Source of the DNA: an uncultured Planctomycetaceae bacterium
GTDB lineage: Bacteria; Planctomycetota; Planctomycetia; Pirellulales; Pirellulaceae
DNA length: 64,000 nt
Reading direction: 5' to 3'
Assembly (NCBI GenBank): GCA_903863885.1
Contig: CAIPEB010000065.1
Coordinates: 35,713 to 99,712 of the forward strand
Under the pieces are notes generated by a model. The model made no database searches and had not been told where the DNA came from. It saw nothing but the letters and a program-made list of their open reading frames with translations. Numbering within the stretch: position 1 is the stretch's first letter; the number at the start of each line of letters is the position of its first letter. The position numbers and the translations under genes are program-made. Shown piece after piece: positions 1 to 8,663 of the stretch.

Positions 1-2
1 CC

Positions 3-2153
3 ATCAACGAATACAACCGGCACGCGGGCGAAATCGCCGAACCGTTTCAGGTGCTGGTCGTGGCCAACTTCCCGGCCGGATTCTCGGACGAAGCCGCCCA
101 GCGGCTGCTGAGCATCGCGGCCAGCGGCGCGCGCTGCGGCGTCTATACGCTGATCAGCACGGACACGAAGCTGGAACTGCCGCGCAACTTCGACCTGGCC
201 GACCTGGAGGCAACCGCCGCGACGCTGCAGTGGAACGGCAGCCGTTTCTGCTGGCTCGACGAAGCGATCAAGGAGCTTCCGCTGAAAATCGAAGAACCGC
301 CCGACGAGAAGCGGTTCACGGAAATCGTGCGGGTGACGGGCCAGCGTGCCAAGGAGGCATCCCGCGTCGAAGTGCCGTTCGAGACGATCGCGCCCCACGA
401 GAACACCTGGTGGTCCGCGGACAGCCGCGGCGAGATCGACGTGGCGCTGGGCCGGGCCGGCGCCACGAAACTCCAGAATCTGAAACTGGGCAAAGGCACT
501 TCGCAGCACGTGCTCATCTCGGGAAAGACCGGGTCCGGCAAGTCCACGCTGCTGCACGTGCTCATCCTGAACACCGCGTTGAAATACGGTCCCGATCAGG
601 TGCAGTTCTACCTGATCGACTTCAAGAAAGGTGTGGAATTCAAGCCATACGCCGCGTACCGCTTCCCGCACGCGTGCGTGGTGGCCATCGAAAGCGAGCG
701 GGAATTCGGCATGAGCGTGCTCGAACGTCTGGACCTCGAACTGCGCAAACGCGGCGATCTTTTCCGCGAGCGCGGCGTCCAGGATATCCAGGGGTTCCGC
801 AATGCGCATCCCGGCGAGACGATGCCGCGACTGCTGCTGATCATCGACGAGTTCCAGGAGTTCTTCGTTCAGGACGACAAACTCGCACAGGAAGCCGCAC
901 TGCTGCTGGATCGCCTGGTGAGGCAGGGACGCGCGTTCGGCATCCACGTGCTGCTCGGCTCCCAGACGCTGGCCGGTGCCTACTCGCTGGCCCGCAGCAC
1001 CATCGGCCAGATGGCGGTGCGCATCGCCTTGCAGTGCAGCGAAGCGGATTCGCACCTGATCCTGAGCGAAGACAACACGGCAGCCCGGCTGCTGCGCCGG
1101 CCGGGCGAAGCGATCTACAACGATGCCAACGGTCTGTTCGAGGGAAACCATCCGTTCCAGATCGTATGGCTGGGCGGATCGCGTCAGGAAAAGTACCTCA
1201 CGCAACTGGCGGCTATGGCCGCAGATCGCCGTGCGGAACTCCCGTCACAGATCGTCTTCGAGGGAAACGTCGCTGCCAATCCGGCCGAGAACCCGGCGTT
1301 GGCCGCGGCGCTGTCCAATCATCAGGACGTTTCCGTCAAAGCCGGCGCGCCGCGGGCTTGGCTCGGAGCAGCCGTCTCCATCAAGGAGGCCACTTCTGTT
1401 TCCTTCGCCCGGCAGAGCGGCGCGAACCTGCTCGTGGTCGGCCAGGAGGAAGATATGGCGCTGGGCATCTTCTCCACGGCGCTGATCAGCCTGGCAGCAA
1501 CCACCCGACGCGCGCGGGGCGGCGATGCCCGGCCGCGGTTTGCGATCCTCGACGGTTTGCGAGCCGACTCGCCCGATGCGGGATTCTGGGCGCGGCTCGT
1601 CCGGCAGTTGTCGCTGGACGCCGAGGTGGCCACCTCGAATTCCGCCGGCGCGGTCATCGCCCAGTTAAGTGCCGAGGCTGCGAGGCGGCAAGCCGCGGGG
1701 GACGAGGCCGGTTCGCCTCTGTTCCTGCTCATCTACGGACTGCCCCGCTTCCGGGAGCTGCGCCGCAGCGAAGACGATTTCGGATTTTCGAGTTTCAGCG
1801 ACGATCAGGCCGTTCCGGTCTCGCGCCAGTTCGCCACGCTGCTTCGCGAAGGCCCGACCGTCGGCATCCATACACTGGTCTGGTGCGACACCTACGGCAA
1901 TGCAAGCCGCTGGCTCGACCGCCAGACGCTGCGCGACATGGACCAGCGAGTGCTCCTGCAGATGAGCGCCACCGATTCGGCCAACCTCATGGATTCGCCG
2001 GCCGCAAGCAAGCTCGGCGTCCATCGCGCGCTGCTCTATCGCGAGGAACAGGGCCATTCCGAAAAATTCCGCCCCTACGGACTGCCGCCTGAGAATTGGC
2101 TCGAACAGGTGCAAGAGTGGCTGCGCGACCACGCGGACGGCGGCAGCCTGTAG
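3..2153 (+). CDS. FtsK/SpoIIIE-type ATPase, 5' truncated by window edge
   Basis: The reading frame is open to base 3, so the gene begins upstream and the GTG at 51 is internal. The visible 716 residues carry an FtsK/SpoIIIE P-loop ATPase domain. Walker A is SGKTGSGKST (about 519-548) and Walker B is LLLIIDEF (about 831-854), followed by a typical LVRQGRAFGIHVLLGSQTL stretch. The C-terminal third looks like a second, degenerate module: where a P-loop should be it has LLVVGQEEDMALG, without the lysine and Ser/Thr. This arrangement recalls multi-domain FtsK-like or EccC-like translocation ATPases, in which only some modules hydrolyse ATP. The substrate (DNA or protein) cannot be told from the visible part. 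A HAD gene follows after 64 bp on the same strand. The family call is firm; the cellular role is not known. Confidence 0.85.
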   Translation: MNEYNRHAGEIAEPFQVLVVANFPAGFSDEAAQRLLSIAASGARCGVYTLISTDTKLELPRNFDLADLEATAATLQWNGSRFCWLDEAIKELPLKIEEPPDEKRFTEIVRVTGQRAKEASRVEVPFETIAPHENTWWSADSRGEIDVALGRAGATKLQNLKLGKGTSQHVLISGKTGSGKSTLLHVLILNTALKYGPDQVQFYLIDFKKGVEFKPYAAYRFPHACVVAIESEREFGMSVLERLDLELRKRGDLFRERGVQDIQGFRNAHPGETMPRLLLIIDEFQEFFVQDDKLAQEAALLLDRLVRQGRAFGIHVLLGSQTLAGAYSLARSTIGQMAVRIALQCSEADSHLILSEDNTAARLLRRPGEAIYNDANGLFEGNHPFQIVWLGGSRQEKYLTQLAAMAADRRAELPSQIVFEGNVAANPAENPALAAALSNHQDVSVKAGAPRAWLGAAVSIKEATSVSFARQSGANLLVVGQEEDMALGIFSTALISLAATTRRARGGDARPRFAILDGLRADSPDAGFWARLVRQLSLDAEVATSNSAGAVIAQLSAEAARRQAAGDEAGSPLFLLIYGLPRFRELRRSEDDFGFSSFSDDQAVPVSRQFATLLREGPTVGIHTLVWCDTYGNASRWLDRQTLRDMDQRVLLQMSATDSANLMDSPAASKLGVHRALLYREEQGHSEKFRPYGLPPENWLEQVQEWLRDHADGGSL

Positions 2154-2181
2154 CGTCAGTCATCGGATAAGTATCTGATTT

Positions 2182-2205
2182 CCTCCAGACTCCGGACTCC
2201 AGACT
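2182..2205. repeat. Heptanucleotide tandem array (CTCCRGA units)
   Basis: About three 7-nt units (CTCCAGA, CTCCGGA, CTCCAGA) lie between the FtsK-like gene and the HAD gene. The same unit recurs at 12708, 36416, 53702 and 57413. Confidence 0.8.
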
Positions 2206-2217
2206 ATTTCAAACTCC

Positions 2218-2850
2218 ATGACTCCCGCCACACCACAGTTCCTGTACTTTGACCTGGGCAACGTGCTCCTGCATTTCGACCCGGTGCGACTCTCCCGCCA
2301 GATCTCGGCCCGCTCGCAGGTCGATGCGCAACGGATCCGGCAAGTGCTGTTCGAGACCGACCTGTATGAACGGTACGAGCATGGCCGGATCAACAGCGTC
2401 GAGTTCCACGCACGATTCCTCGATTCGACCGGCGCATCGATCGACTACGACACGTTCCAATCGGCCGCATGCGACGTGTTCGAGCGGATCGACGCATCCC
2501 TGAGACTGGTCGAGAAACTGCGGGCTGCCGGCCACCGGCTCGGCATCCTCTCCAATACGAACGAGGGACACTGGCGTTTCATCACCGAGCGGTATCCCGA
2601 AGTGGCACAGTTCGAGTTATTTGCCCTGAGCTACCGGCTTGGCACGATGAAGCCCCAGCGTGCGATCTATGATGCCGCCCGGAACATGGCGGGCGTGGAT
2701 GCGGCGCGGGTCTTCTTTGTGGACGACCGGCAGGAAAATGTCGACGGAGCGCTCGCCGCGGGTCTCGATGCCGTTATGTTCGTCGATACGCCGCAACTCG
2801 AACGGGATCTCCTTGCTCGCGGCGTAAACTGGGACAACAGCGCGGCGTAG
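2218..2850 (+). CDS. HAD-superfamily hydrolase (YihX-like)
   Basis: This 210-residue protein has all HAD motifs. Motif I is FDLGNVL (nucleophile Asp12; the DLGNV form is typical of the YihX/HAD-IA3 group). Motif II is LSNTNE (about 111-116), motif III Lys is in GTMKPQ (Lys145), and motif IV is FFVDDRQENV (Asp169-Asp170). The helical cap is inserted after motif I. YihX-group members dephosphorylate small sugar phosphates such as glucose 1-phosphate; the substrate here is not shown by the sequence. The start ATG follows a short heptad array and has no clear Shine-Dalgarno. The 3' end converges with the ABC exporter after 34 bp. Confidence 0.88.
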   Translation: MTPATPQFLYFDLGNVLLHFDPVRLSRQISARSQVDAQRIRQVLFETDLYERYEHGRINSVEFHARFLDSTGASIDYDTFQSAACDVFERIDASLRLVEKLRAAGHRLGILSNTNEGHWRFITERYPEVAQFELFALSYRLGTMKPQRAIYDAARNMAGVDAARVFFVDDRQENVDGALAAGLDAVMFVDTPQLERDLLARGVNWDNSAA

Positions 2851-2884
2851 ATTTGCGCTGTACGTATCTGCCCGGCGCGCAGGA

Positions 2885-4882
2885 TCAGGCGCTCTGGCGG
2901 AACTGGATGTCGTGCAACCGCCGATAGACCGCACAGCGCCGCACGAGTTCGTCGTGGGCTCCGACGTCGATGATCCGCCCGGCATCCATCACGACGATGC
3001 GATGAGCCAGGGACAGCGTCGAGAGACGATGCGTGATGATCACGGCGGTGCGTCCCTTGGCGAACTCCTTCAGCGCCTGATGGATCGACTGCTCGCTTTC
3101 CAGGTCGATCTGGCTGGTCGCCTCATCCAGGATGAGGATTTCGGGGTCGCGCAGAATAGCCCGCGCCAGCGCGATACGCTGCCGCTGGCCGCCGGAAAGT
3201 CGGCTGCCGCCCTGCCCCGCCACCGTCTCGTAGCCGTCGCTCAGTTTTTCCACGATGAATCGGTGAGCGTGCGCTTTCTTGGCTGCCGCGACGACCTCTT
3301 CGTCCGTCGCTCTCGGCGTGCCGTAACGGATATTGTTGAGAATCGTGTCGTGGAACAGATGTGTTTGCTGGGTGACCAGGCCGATCCGCTGCCGCAAGTC
3401 CCGCAATCGCAGATCCCGCAAGTCGACGCCGTCGAGGCGAACCGTTCCGGAAACCGTATCGAAGAACCTCGGGATCAGATTGATCAGAGTGCTCTTGCCG
3501 CAACCGTTCGGTCCGACGATCGCGATCGTTTCTCCGAACGGAATCTCCAGTCGAACATCCCGCAGCACGGGTTGGGCGTCGTTGTAGTGGAAGCTGACCG
3601 CATCGAACGTCAGCCTCCGGTGAGGAGTCGGCACCGTCTTCGGGCTGACCGGATCCGAAATCGACGGCTCGCGATCCAGGATCGCGTAAACACGATCCGC
3701 CGCGGCACAGGCACCTTGAAGCGTCGAAAAGATCTCTGTCAGTTTGCGGGCCGGATCGCTGACACCGGCCAGCAGACTGTAGAACAGCAGCAGCTGCCCG
3801 AGGCTCATCGGCCGCTCGCACATCTTCACGCCCAGCAGATGTGTCTGGCCGTTCAGTACGAGATAGGCCCCCGCCACCAGCGACAGGCAGATGACGCCGA
3901 TTCCGAGCAGTTCCGTGATCGGCTTGGTCAGCGAACTGTAGACCACGATCTTCATCGCTTTGTAGTACAGTTCCTTGGCCGACTGATGGAAGCTGTTGCG
4001 CTCGAACTGCTCCATCGTGAAGGCCTTCACCGTCTGGATGCCCTGGAACGTCTCCGAGATGCGGGTGTAAAGTTCGGCCATCTCTTCCATCGCGCGGCGG
4101 TTCGCCCGCTTCAGCGACTTGGACAGACGGCGCATCAGCCAGAAAAGCGGCGGAGCGACCAGCAGAGAAAAGACGAGCAGCTGCCACGAGATCATCGACG
4201 CCAGAACGAGGCACGAGATCATCTTCAGCGGCTCCACCAGCGCCCGGCCGAACAGCGTGCTCAGCCCGCCGCTCAGATTGCCCATGTCGTTGGTGAACCG
4301 GCTCAGCAATTCGCTGTTGTGCTGCTGGCCGAACGTGGCCAGATCCCAGCGCAAGGCCTGCCGATAAAACTGCTTGCGCAAGTCGAACGTCGCCAGCTGC
4401 GCAAGCCGCTCGACGGAGATCATGTTCACAACAATGAAAACGCATTTCAGGGCCGTGCCCAGCAGCAATGCGCAGACAATCCAGACCATCGTCTGGAACG
4501 GGCTCTCGGGCAGATACTTCAACAGCAGGGGACGGATCCGGTTGAAGCGATCGAGCGCCTTCTGCTCGGCGGCAAGCTGCTGCTCGTTCGATTCGATCTG
4601 GCCTTCGACCAAGGTTCGCCGAGAAACGGCCAGACGCGGCAATTCGGCTTTGTCCCGCTTGATCTTGGCTCGCAAGCCGTCCATGCGCTGGTGCGACTGC
4701 GATACCTTTTCGTCCGTCCAGCTGGCAAGCGACTTTCGCTGGAAGACGACTTCGACAAACGGATAGACGGCGCCGATGTTCGCGCCCCACAACCCGCCGA
4801 CCGCCAAAGACGTCACAAAAACCGCCAAGAGCATCGACCGGTGACGCAGCGCCAACCGGACCGCTCGCAGAAAGTTATCCAT
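2885..4882 (-). CDS. MsbA-like ABC exporter (fused TMD-NBD) with periplasmic coiled-coil insert
   Basis: This 665-residue half-transporter combines a type IV (ABCB/MsbA-type) membrane domain with a nucleotide-binding domain. TM1 is at about 17-40 and TM2 at about 130-155, with further helices up to about 370. The NBD has Walker A GPNGCGKST (457-465), signature LSGGQ (562-566), Walker B ILILDEAT (582-589) and the H-loop ITHR (616-619). Between TM1 and TM2 there is an extra charged segment of about 80 residues (about 50-125), rich in Lys, Glu and Gln and likely coiled coil, which standard MsbA lacks. Position beside LPS-type glycosyltransferases suggests export of lipid A, a lipid-linked glycan or another lipid. 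The next gene on this strand, a glycosyltransferase, ends 169 bp upstream. Confidence 0.92.
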   Translation of the reverse strand: MDNFLRAVRLALRHRSMLLAVFVTSLAVGGLWGANIGAVYPFVEVVFQRKSLASWTDEKVSQSHQRMDGLRAKIKRDKAELPRLAVSRRTLVEGQIESNEQQLAAEQKALDRFNRIRPLLLKYLPESPFQTMVWIVCALLLGTALKCVFIVVNMISVERLAQLATFDLRKQFYRQALRWDLATFGQQHNSELLSRFTNDMGNLSGGLSTLFGRALVEPLKMISCLVLASMISWQLLVFSLLVAPPLFWLMRRLSKSLKRANRRAMEEMAELYTRISETFQGIQTVKAFTMEQFERNSFHQSAKELYYKAMKIVVYSSLTKPITELLGIGVICLSLVAGAYLVLNGQTHLLGVKMCERPMSLGQLLLFYSLLAGVSDPARKLTEIFSTLQGACAAADRVYAILDREPSISDPVSPKTVPTPHRRLTFDAVSFHYNDAQPVLRDVRLEIPFGETIAIVGPNGCGKSTLINLIPRFFDTVSGTVRLDGVDLRDLRLRDLRQRIGLVTQQTHLFHDTILNNIRYGTPRATDEEVVAAAKKAHAHRFIVEKLSDGYETVAGQGGSRLSGGQRQRIALARAILRDPEILILDEATSQIDLESEQSIHQALKEFAKGRTAVIITHRLSTLSLAHRIVVMDAGRIIDVGAHDELVRRCAVYRRLHDIQFRQSA

Positions 4883-5051
4883 CGCGGCCCATCCCTGGAA
4901 TCAAGTTCTGATTTCCCGCTGCGGCCTTGTATCAAAACCAGCGATTCGGTCCAAGGTGAATCGTCGGGACGACGTCTGATAGCATTCGCCGCACCCCAAA
5001 AGAACGCGGGCCGTCGGTCATTGGCTCTCGCAGTGATGGCCAGAGGTGCGT

Positions 5052-6053
5052 TCAGCCCGACAATTGCTCGAGAAAAGCGTCCATCAGCTGAGGTTTCCCG
5101 CGGCAATAATCCCCATCCTGGAGATAGCGTTCCAGGAATTCGATGTTCTCCCGCGGCAGATCGGGCGAGTTCGCCCGCAAAGCCAGAGCCTCGTCGATTG
5201 CAGGCAGCACCGGATCTCCGTCCGGCACATGAATCATGTGCTCGCACGGCAGAGGAATGAGCGTTCGAGAGTTCCGAAAGTCGGCCGACACGAGGATCGC
5301 GCCGGCGTAGATCGCTTCGTAATGCCGGTAACTCCAGCGGGCGTTCCCCGCTGGGGCCAGAGCTACGCGAGACCGGCAAAGATGGGAAAAATAGGTGAGA
5401 AAGCCGACGCGACCCTTCGGATAGGCAAAATCATCGAAGTCGGGGAATCTCGCCCGCAGCGAGTCGCCCGCCGATTTCCGGGCGGCAATCCCTCCCCAGA
5501 ACGAATACCGGTCTCCTGCGCGTTTGATTTCACGCAACCACTCGACTCGCTGGTGGTAATCGCTCTGGTTGGCCGTCGCCTCGCCCACGAACGCAACATC
5601 GTGTATTCGGCGATTCGATTCCAAGCCGATCGCGCGCATCGCCGAGCGCCAGCGAACGCAGGCCTTGAGCTTGAAGTGACGGCGAATGGGCAGCACGCCC
5701 ATGCGCAAACCGAAATTCCAGGAATCCTCGACCCACGGCCGCAGATAGAGGTCCGTCAACGACCGGAGCAGTTCCTGGTCCGACTCGAGCCATGCGGGGT
5801 GAGGGCCGTCGTGGTAGTCGAACAGCACGGCCCGGTTAAATCGCAGCTTGGCCAGGTGCTCGCGGCTCAACCGCGTCGGCATGCCGATGAACAGCACTTC
5901 CGTGTCGAGGCGATCGCCCCGCAGCAGTTCGTCCGTGGTGATGATGCGCACCGCCCTGCGGCCGTGATAAATGCGGAGGAATCGGTGCAGGTTCAACCCG
6001 CGAGTGCCGCGTCCGCACGGATAGTCGGCAGAGAGGATCAAGTACTTGGTCAT
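5052..6053 (-). CDS. Probable glycosyltransferase (exostosin/GT47-like C-terminus)
   Basis: This 333-residue protein has no signal peptide or membrane segment. The C-terminal half holds a typical retaining-transferase or exostosin-like nucleotide-sugar region: RVALAPAGNARWSYRHYEAI followed by a Gly-Ala-Ile-Leu-Val stretch. In that motif the RxYEA..AG..LV pattern marks the donor-binding glutamate. The N-terminal half starts MTKYLILSADYPCGRGTRG, resembling the acceptor domain of GT-B enzymes. ATG at 6053 follows a GGGCGGGG stretch on the minus strand. It lies 18 bp downstream of the waaF-like gene and is probably the last gene of that operon. Family assignment is tentative because only the C-terminal pattern is clear. 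Confidence 0.6.
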   Translation of the reverse strand: MTKYLILSADYPCGRGTRGLNLHRFLRIYHGRRAVRIITTDELLRGDRLDTEVLFIGMPTRLSREHLAKLRFNRAVLFDYHDGPHPAWLESDQELLRSLTDLYLRPWVEDSWNFGLRMGVLPIRRHFKLKACVRWRSAMRAIGLESNRRIHDVAFVGEATANQSDYHQRVEWLREIKRAGDRYSFWGGIAARKSAGDSLRARFPDFDDFAYPKGRVGFLTYFSHLCRSRVALAPAGNARWSYRHYEAIYAGAILVSADFRNSRTLIPLPCEHMIHVPDGDPVLPAIDEALALRANSPDLPRENIEFLERYLQDGDYCRGKPQLMDAFLEQLSG

Positions 6054-6071
6054 CAGCCCCGCCCGCCCCTT

Positions 6072-7127
6072 TCACGCCACGTTGACGAAGTTCGGCGAGT
6101 TCGACTGCTGCATCGCTGCTTCGTAAACCTGCTCGACGCTCATTTCCGTCATGCAGCGGTGATGCTCGAGCGGGCAAGTGCGCCGCGAACAAGGTACGCA
6201 TGGCAGGGACTGCTGCAGCACCCTTTCGCCGGCGTGGTAGTTTCGACTCCAGCGGGGATCCGTCGGCCCGAACAGCGCTACGCTGGGCACGCCGAACGCC
6301 GCCGCGAAATGCCGCGGCCCGCTGTCGGTTGTGATCATCAGGCTGCTCCGCCGGACACACGCTTTGCTCAATCCGACGGAGAGTTTCTCGCGTGCCAGGC
6401 TCACGACCCGAGGGCTGGCGGCCTGTTGCTCGATCGCTTCCGCAGTCGATCGCTCGGCGGGACCGCAGATCACCAGCACGCGGTTTCGCGAGTCACGAAC
6501 CAGCCTGGACGCCAGTTCGGCGAATCGTTCGGCCGGCCAGTGTTTCGCGGCACCGTAGGCTCCGCCGGAATTCAATACGATCACGCGATCCGAGGGCGAG
6601 ATCGAATGCCGCTTCCACACATCGTCGGCCGCGGCTTCATCCTCGGCGGTCGTCGCCAACTCAACCCGTTTGTCGCTCGCATCGCAACCCAATCGCTCGA
6701 CCAGTTTCAAATAGTAATCCACGGGCGAAACGGGAGTCAGCCGTCCCGATTCGCGCGGCGGCAGCAGACCGTCGGTCAACAACGGGCCGCGGCCGTAACG
6801 CTTGTATCCGATGCGGCGTTTCGCGCCGCTCAACCAGCCGACGATCCCGGTCCGCAGCGAATTGGTCAGCAATACGATCGAGTCAAGATTTGTCTTGCGC
6901 AAGCGGCGAACCAGGCCCAGGGTTCCCGGGCGATCCGCCGATGCGCGACGATCGTAGATCACCTGGTCGTCGAACCAGGAAAGTCCGGCCAGAACCTGCG
7001 ACGCGTGCGGTCGCGAAACGGCGATCAGTCGCGCCGAGTCGCCGAAACGCGACCTCAGCGCACGCAATGCGGGAGTGGCCATCACCACATCGCCGATCCA
7101 ATTCGGCAGCATGACGGCGATGTTCAT
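6072..7127 (-). CDS. waaF: GT9 lipopolysaccharide heptosyltransferase II
   Basis: This 351-residue GT9-family protein starts MNIAVMLPNWIGDVVMATPA, the classical ADP-heptose:LPS heptosyltransferase start with the WIGD motif at 10-13. Further matches are NSGGAYGAAKHWP, where the heptosyltransferase II group has GAxxGxxKxWP, and TTDSGPRHFAAAFGVP followed by ALFGPTDP, the ADP-heptose binding loop. It should transfer heptose to the LPS inner core at the inner membrane. Its ATG overlaps the TGA stop of the upstream GT4 gene (ATGA at 7124-7127), indicating translational coupling. It is followed 18 bp later by another glycosyltransferase. The presence of kdsD in the same region supports an LPS-core role. 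The exact acceptor is inferred. Confidence 0.9.
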   Translation of the reverse strand: MNIAVMLPNWIGDVVMATPALRALRSRFGDSARLIAVSRPHASQVLAGLSWFDDQVIYDRRASADRPGTLGLVRRLRKTNLDSIVLLTNSLRTGIVGWLSGAKRRIGYKRYGRGPLLTDGLLPPRESGRLTPVSPVDYYLKLVERLGCDASDKRVELATTAEDEAAADDVWKRHSISPSDRVIVLNSGGAYGAAKHWPAERFAELASRLVRDSRNRVLVICGPAERSTAEAIEQQAASPRVVSLAREKLSVGLSKACVRRSSLMITTDSGPRHFAAAFGVPSVALFGPTDPRWSRNYHAGERVLQQSLPCVPCSRRTCPLEHHRCMTEMSVEQVYEAAMQQSNSPNFVNVA

Positions 7128-8362
7128 CGGCTAGTTCCTTGCAACATTCCCCGAGGCACCGCTGCAAGCCGCCGCGAAGCACTCGTTCGCGTTCCCTCGG
7201 ACGCCGCCGCGATTCCGGATTCGCGATAAACATCGAGAGTTCGCATCACCATCCGCTCCAGACTGTATTCGGATCGGGCTCGCTGCTCGGCCCGTCGCGC
7301 TCGCCCCAACCGCTCTGCTCCATCCCGTGCGGCGTGCACGATGGCCTCGCCCAGCAGATCGTCGCGGGCCGGCGGCACCAGCCATGCCACGGCCTGCCCC
7401 GCTCCATCGATACCCGGCCCGTCACTGCACAATAACTCCGGCGTGCCTCCGACCTCGGTGGCCACGATCGGACATCGCTCCATCATCGCCTCCAGAAGTA
7501 CGGCCGAGATTCCCTCGGCCTGCGAGGGCAGAACGAACAGATCCGAGGCACGCATCCAATCGCGCACATCACGTCGAAAGCCCACAAACGAAACCCGCGA
7601 GCCAATGCCCAGTTCCGCGGACATGCGGCGCAGCGGTTCTTCCAGCGGACCGACCCCGGCAATCACCAGCCGGGCGCGGGGTATCTGCCGCAACACGGCA
7701 GGCATTGCTTTCAAAAGATACCGATGCCCTTTGCACTCATTCAACGCCGCCGCCGTGAGCAGCACGAAGTCGTCCGACGGCAAGTCGAACCTCGCACGCA
7801 ATGTCCGCGCATCGGACTCAACTGCCGACGCAGGCAGACATGCATTGCGAACGACCCGGAGCATTTCGCCGGGCAGGCCGCATTTCCGGCACACGTCGGC
7901 CACTGCATCGCAGACGCAGATGACCCGATCGCAAAACCAGCGGTAACGAGCCGGCGACCGAAGCGGAAACGGATTGTGCCGTACCGCCACACGTACATCC
8001 GCTTTCAGTCCGAGGCTTGCCAACCCGCCGCAAGTGACCGCGTGCGGATCGACATAGTGCAGCACGTGCGGCCGAACCTGTCGCAGATGCCGACGGACAC
8101 GCCAGAGATTCACCGGGCTGCGTCCCGTACCCGAAACCTCCAGCACGGAAAAAGAATCTTCCCTCAAACGGCGAGCCACCGGACTGCCGCGCCGCGCGAC
8201 AAAGCCGCAACGATGGCCCCGATCGCGAAGCCCTGTCGCCAGCAGACGTGTCTGTTCCTCGGCACCGCCCCAGATCCGCGACGTCGAGAAAAGCAGGATC
8301 GACAGCTGCGACGAATCATCGCCTACCGCCGGTTCGCCCTGGATGTCACGGAGCTTGCTCAT
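7124..8362 (-). CDS. GT4-family glycosyltransferase
   Basis: This is a 412-residue GT-B enzyme. The N-terminus ILLFSTSRIWGGAEEQTRLL carries the GGAE motif of GT4 transferases. The C-terminal donor domain contains LVIAGVGPLEEPLRRM and ADLFVLPSQAEGISAVLLEA, the E-x7-E signature, followed by ATEVGGTPELL. The ATG at 8362 was preferred over the GTG at 8416 because it has a GAGAAAG purine stretch just upstream, while the GTG has none. The 18 extra residues before it are not conserved-looking. It is the first gene of a three-gene minus operon (GT4, waaF, GT) with overlapping stop/start codons. A good divergent promoter lies upstream (8460-8488). Confidence 0.88.
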   Translation of the reverse strand: MSKLRDIQGEPAVGDDSSQLSILLFSTSRIWGGAEEQTRLLATGLRDRGHRCGFVARRGSPVARRLREDSFSVLEVSGTGRSPVNLWRVRRHLRQVRPHVLHYVDPHAVTCGGLASLGLKADVRVAVRHNPFPLRSPARYRWFCDRVICVCDAVADVCRKCGLPGEMLRVVRNACLPASAVESDARTLRARFDLPSDDFVLLTAAALNECKGHRYLLKAMPAVLRQIPRARLVIAGVGPLEEPLRRMSAELGIGSRVSFVGFRRDVRDWMRASDLFVLPSQAEGISAVLLEAMMERCPIVATEVGGTPELLCSDGPGIDGAGQAVAWLVPPARDDLLGEAIVHAARDGAERLGRARRAEQRARSEYSLERMVMRTLDVYRESGIAAASEGTRTSASRRLAAVPRGMLQGTSR

Positions 8363-8459
8363 TCGCTGGACTTTCTCGAATGCGGGCACCTCCCCAACGC
8401 CGGGCTTCCGCCGCACGCAGCAACGAGCGTCGTGGAAAGATGCGACAAAGGCGGTGGAA

Positions 8460-8488
8460 AATTAACTTAATTCCGCGACCGGAGTCAA
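8460..8488 (-). promoter_or_regulatory. Predicted sigma70-type promoter for the minus GT4-waaF-GT operon
   Basis: On the minus strand the -35 TTGACT (8483-8488) is separated by exactly 17 bp from the -10 TTAATT (8460-8465). The predicted start of transcription is near 8453, about 90 bp before the chosen ATG. It stands back to back with the promoter at 8565-8593. Confidence 0.55.
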
Positions 8489-8564
8489 CACAAACTGGGC
8501 AAGCTGCGTCGCAGCAACGCCGGTTTCGTTCGACGAATTGCCCGCTCAGCGATCTTGCCGTGCC

Positions 8565-8593
8565 ACGTGCTCACGGCTACCATCCCCGCGCCT
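8565..8593 (+). promoter_or_regulatory. Predicted promoter for the plus-strand glycosyltransferase operon
   Basis: The -35 TTGCCG (8565-8570), a 17-bp spacer and the -10 TACCAT (8588-8593) precede the operon. The -35 is within GATCTTGCCG, which is identical to the one upstream of kdsD at 16691-16700; both -10 elements are followed by a CCGCG motif. Confidence 0.55.
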
Positions 8594-8663
8594 TGCACTT
8601 CTCGCGAATCTCATCTCGCTTCTCATCTTTGTTTGCTGTCCGTTCCCTTCAGGGAGCAACTCG

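Noticed and set aside
2912..5260. Long open frame opposite the ABC exporter (782 codons)
   Set aside because: It is antisense to a clear ABC transporter and its translation is rich in Arg, Gln and His without any family motif; a GC-rich shadow frame.
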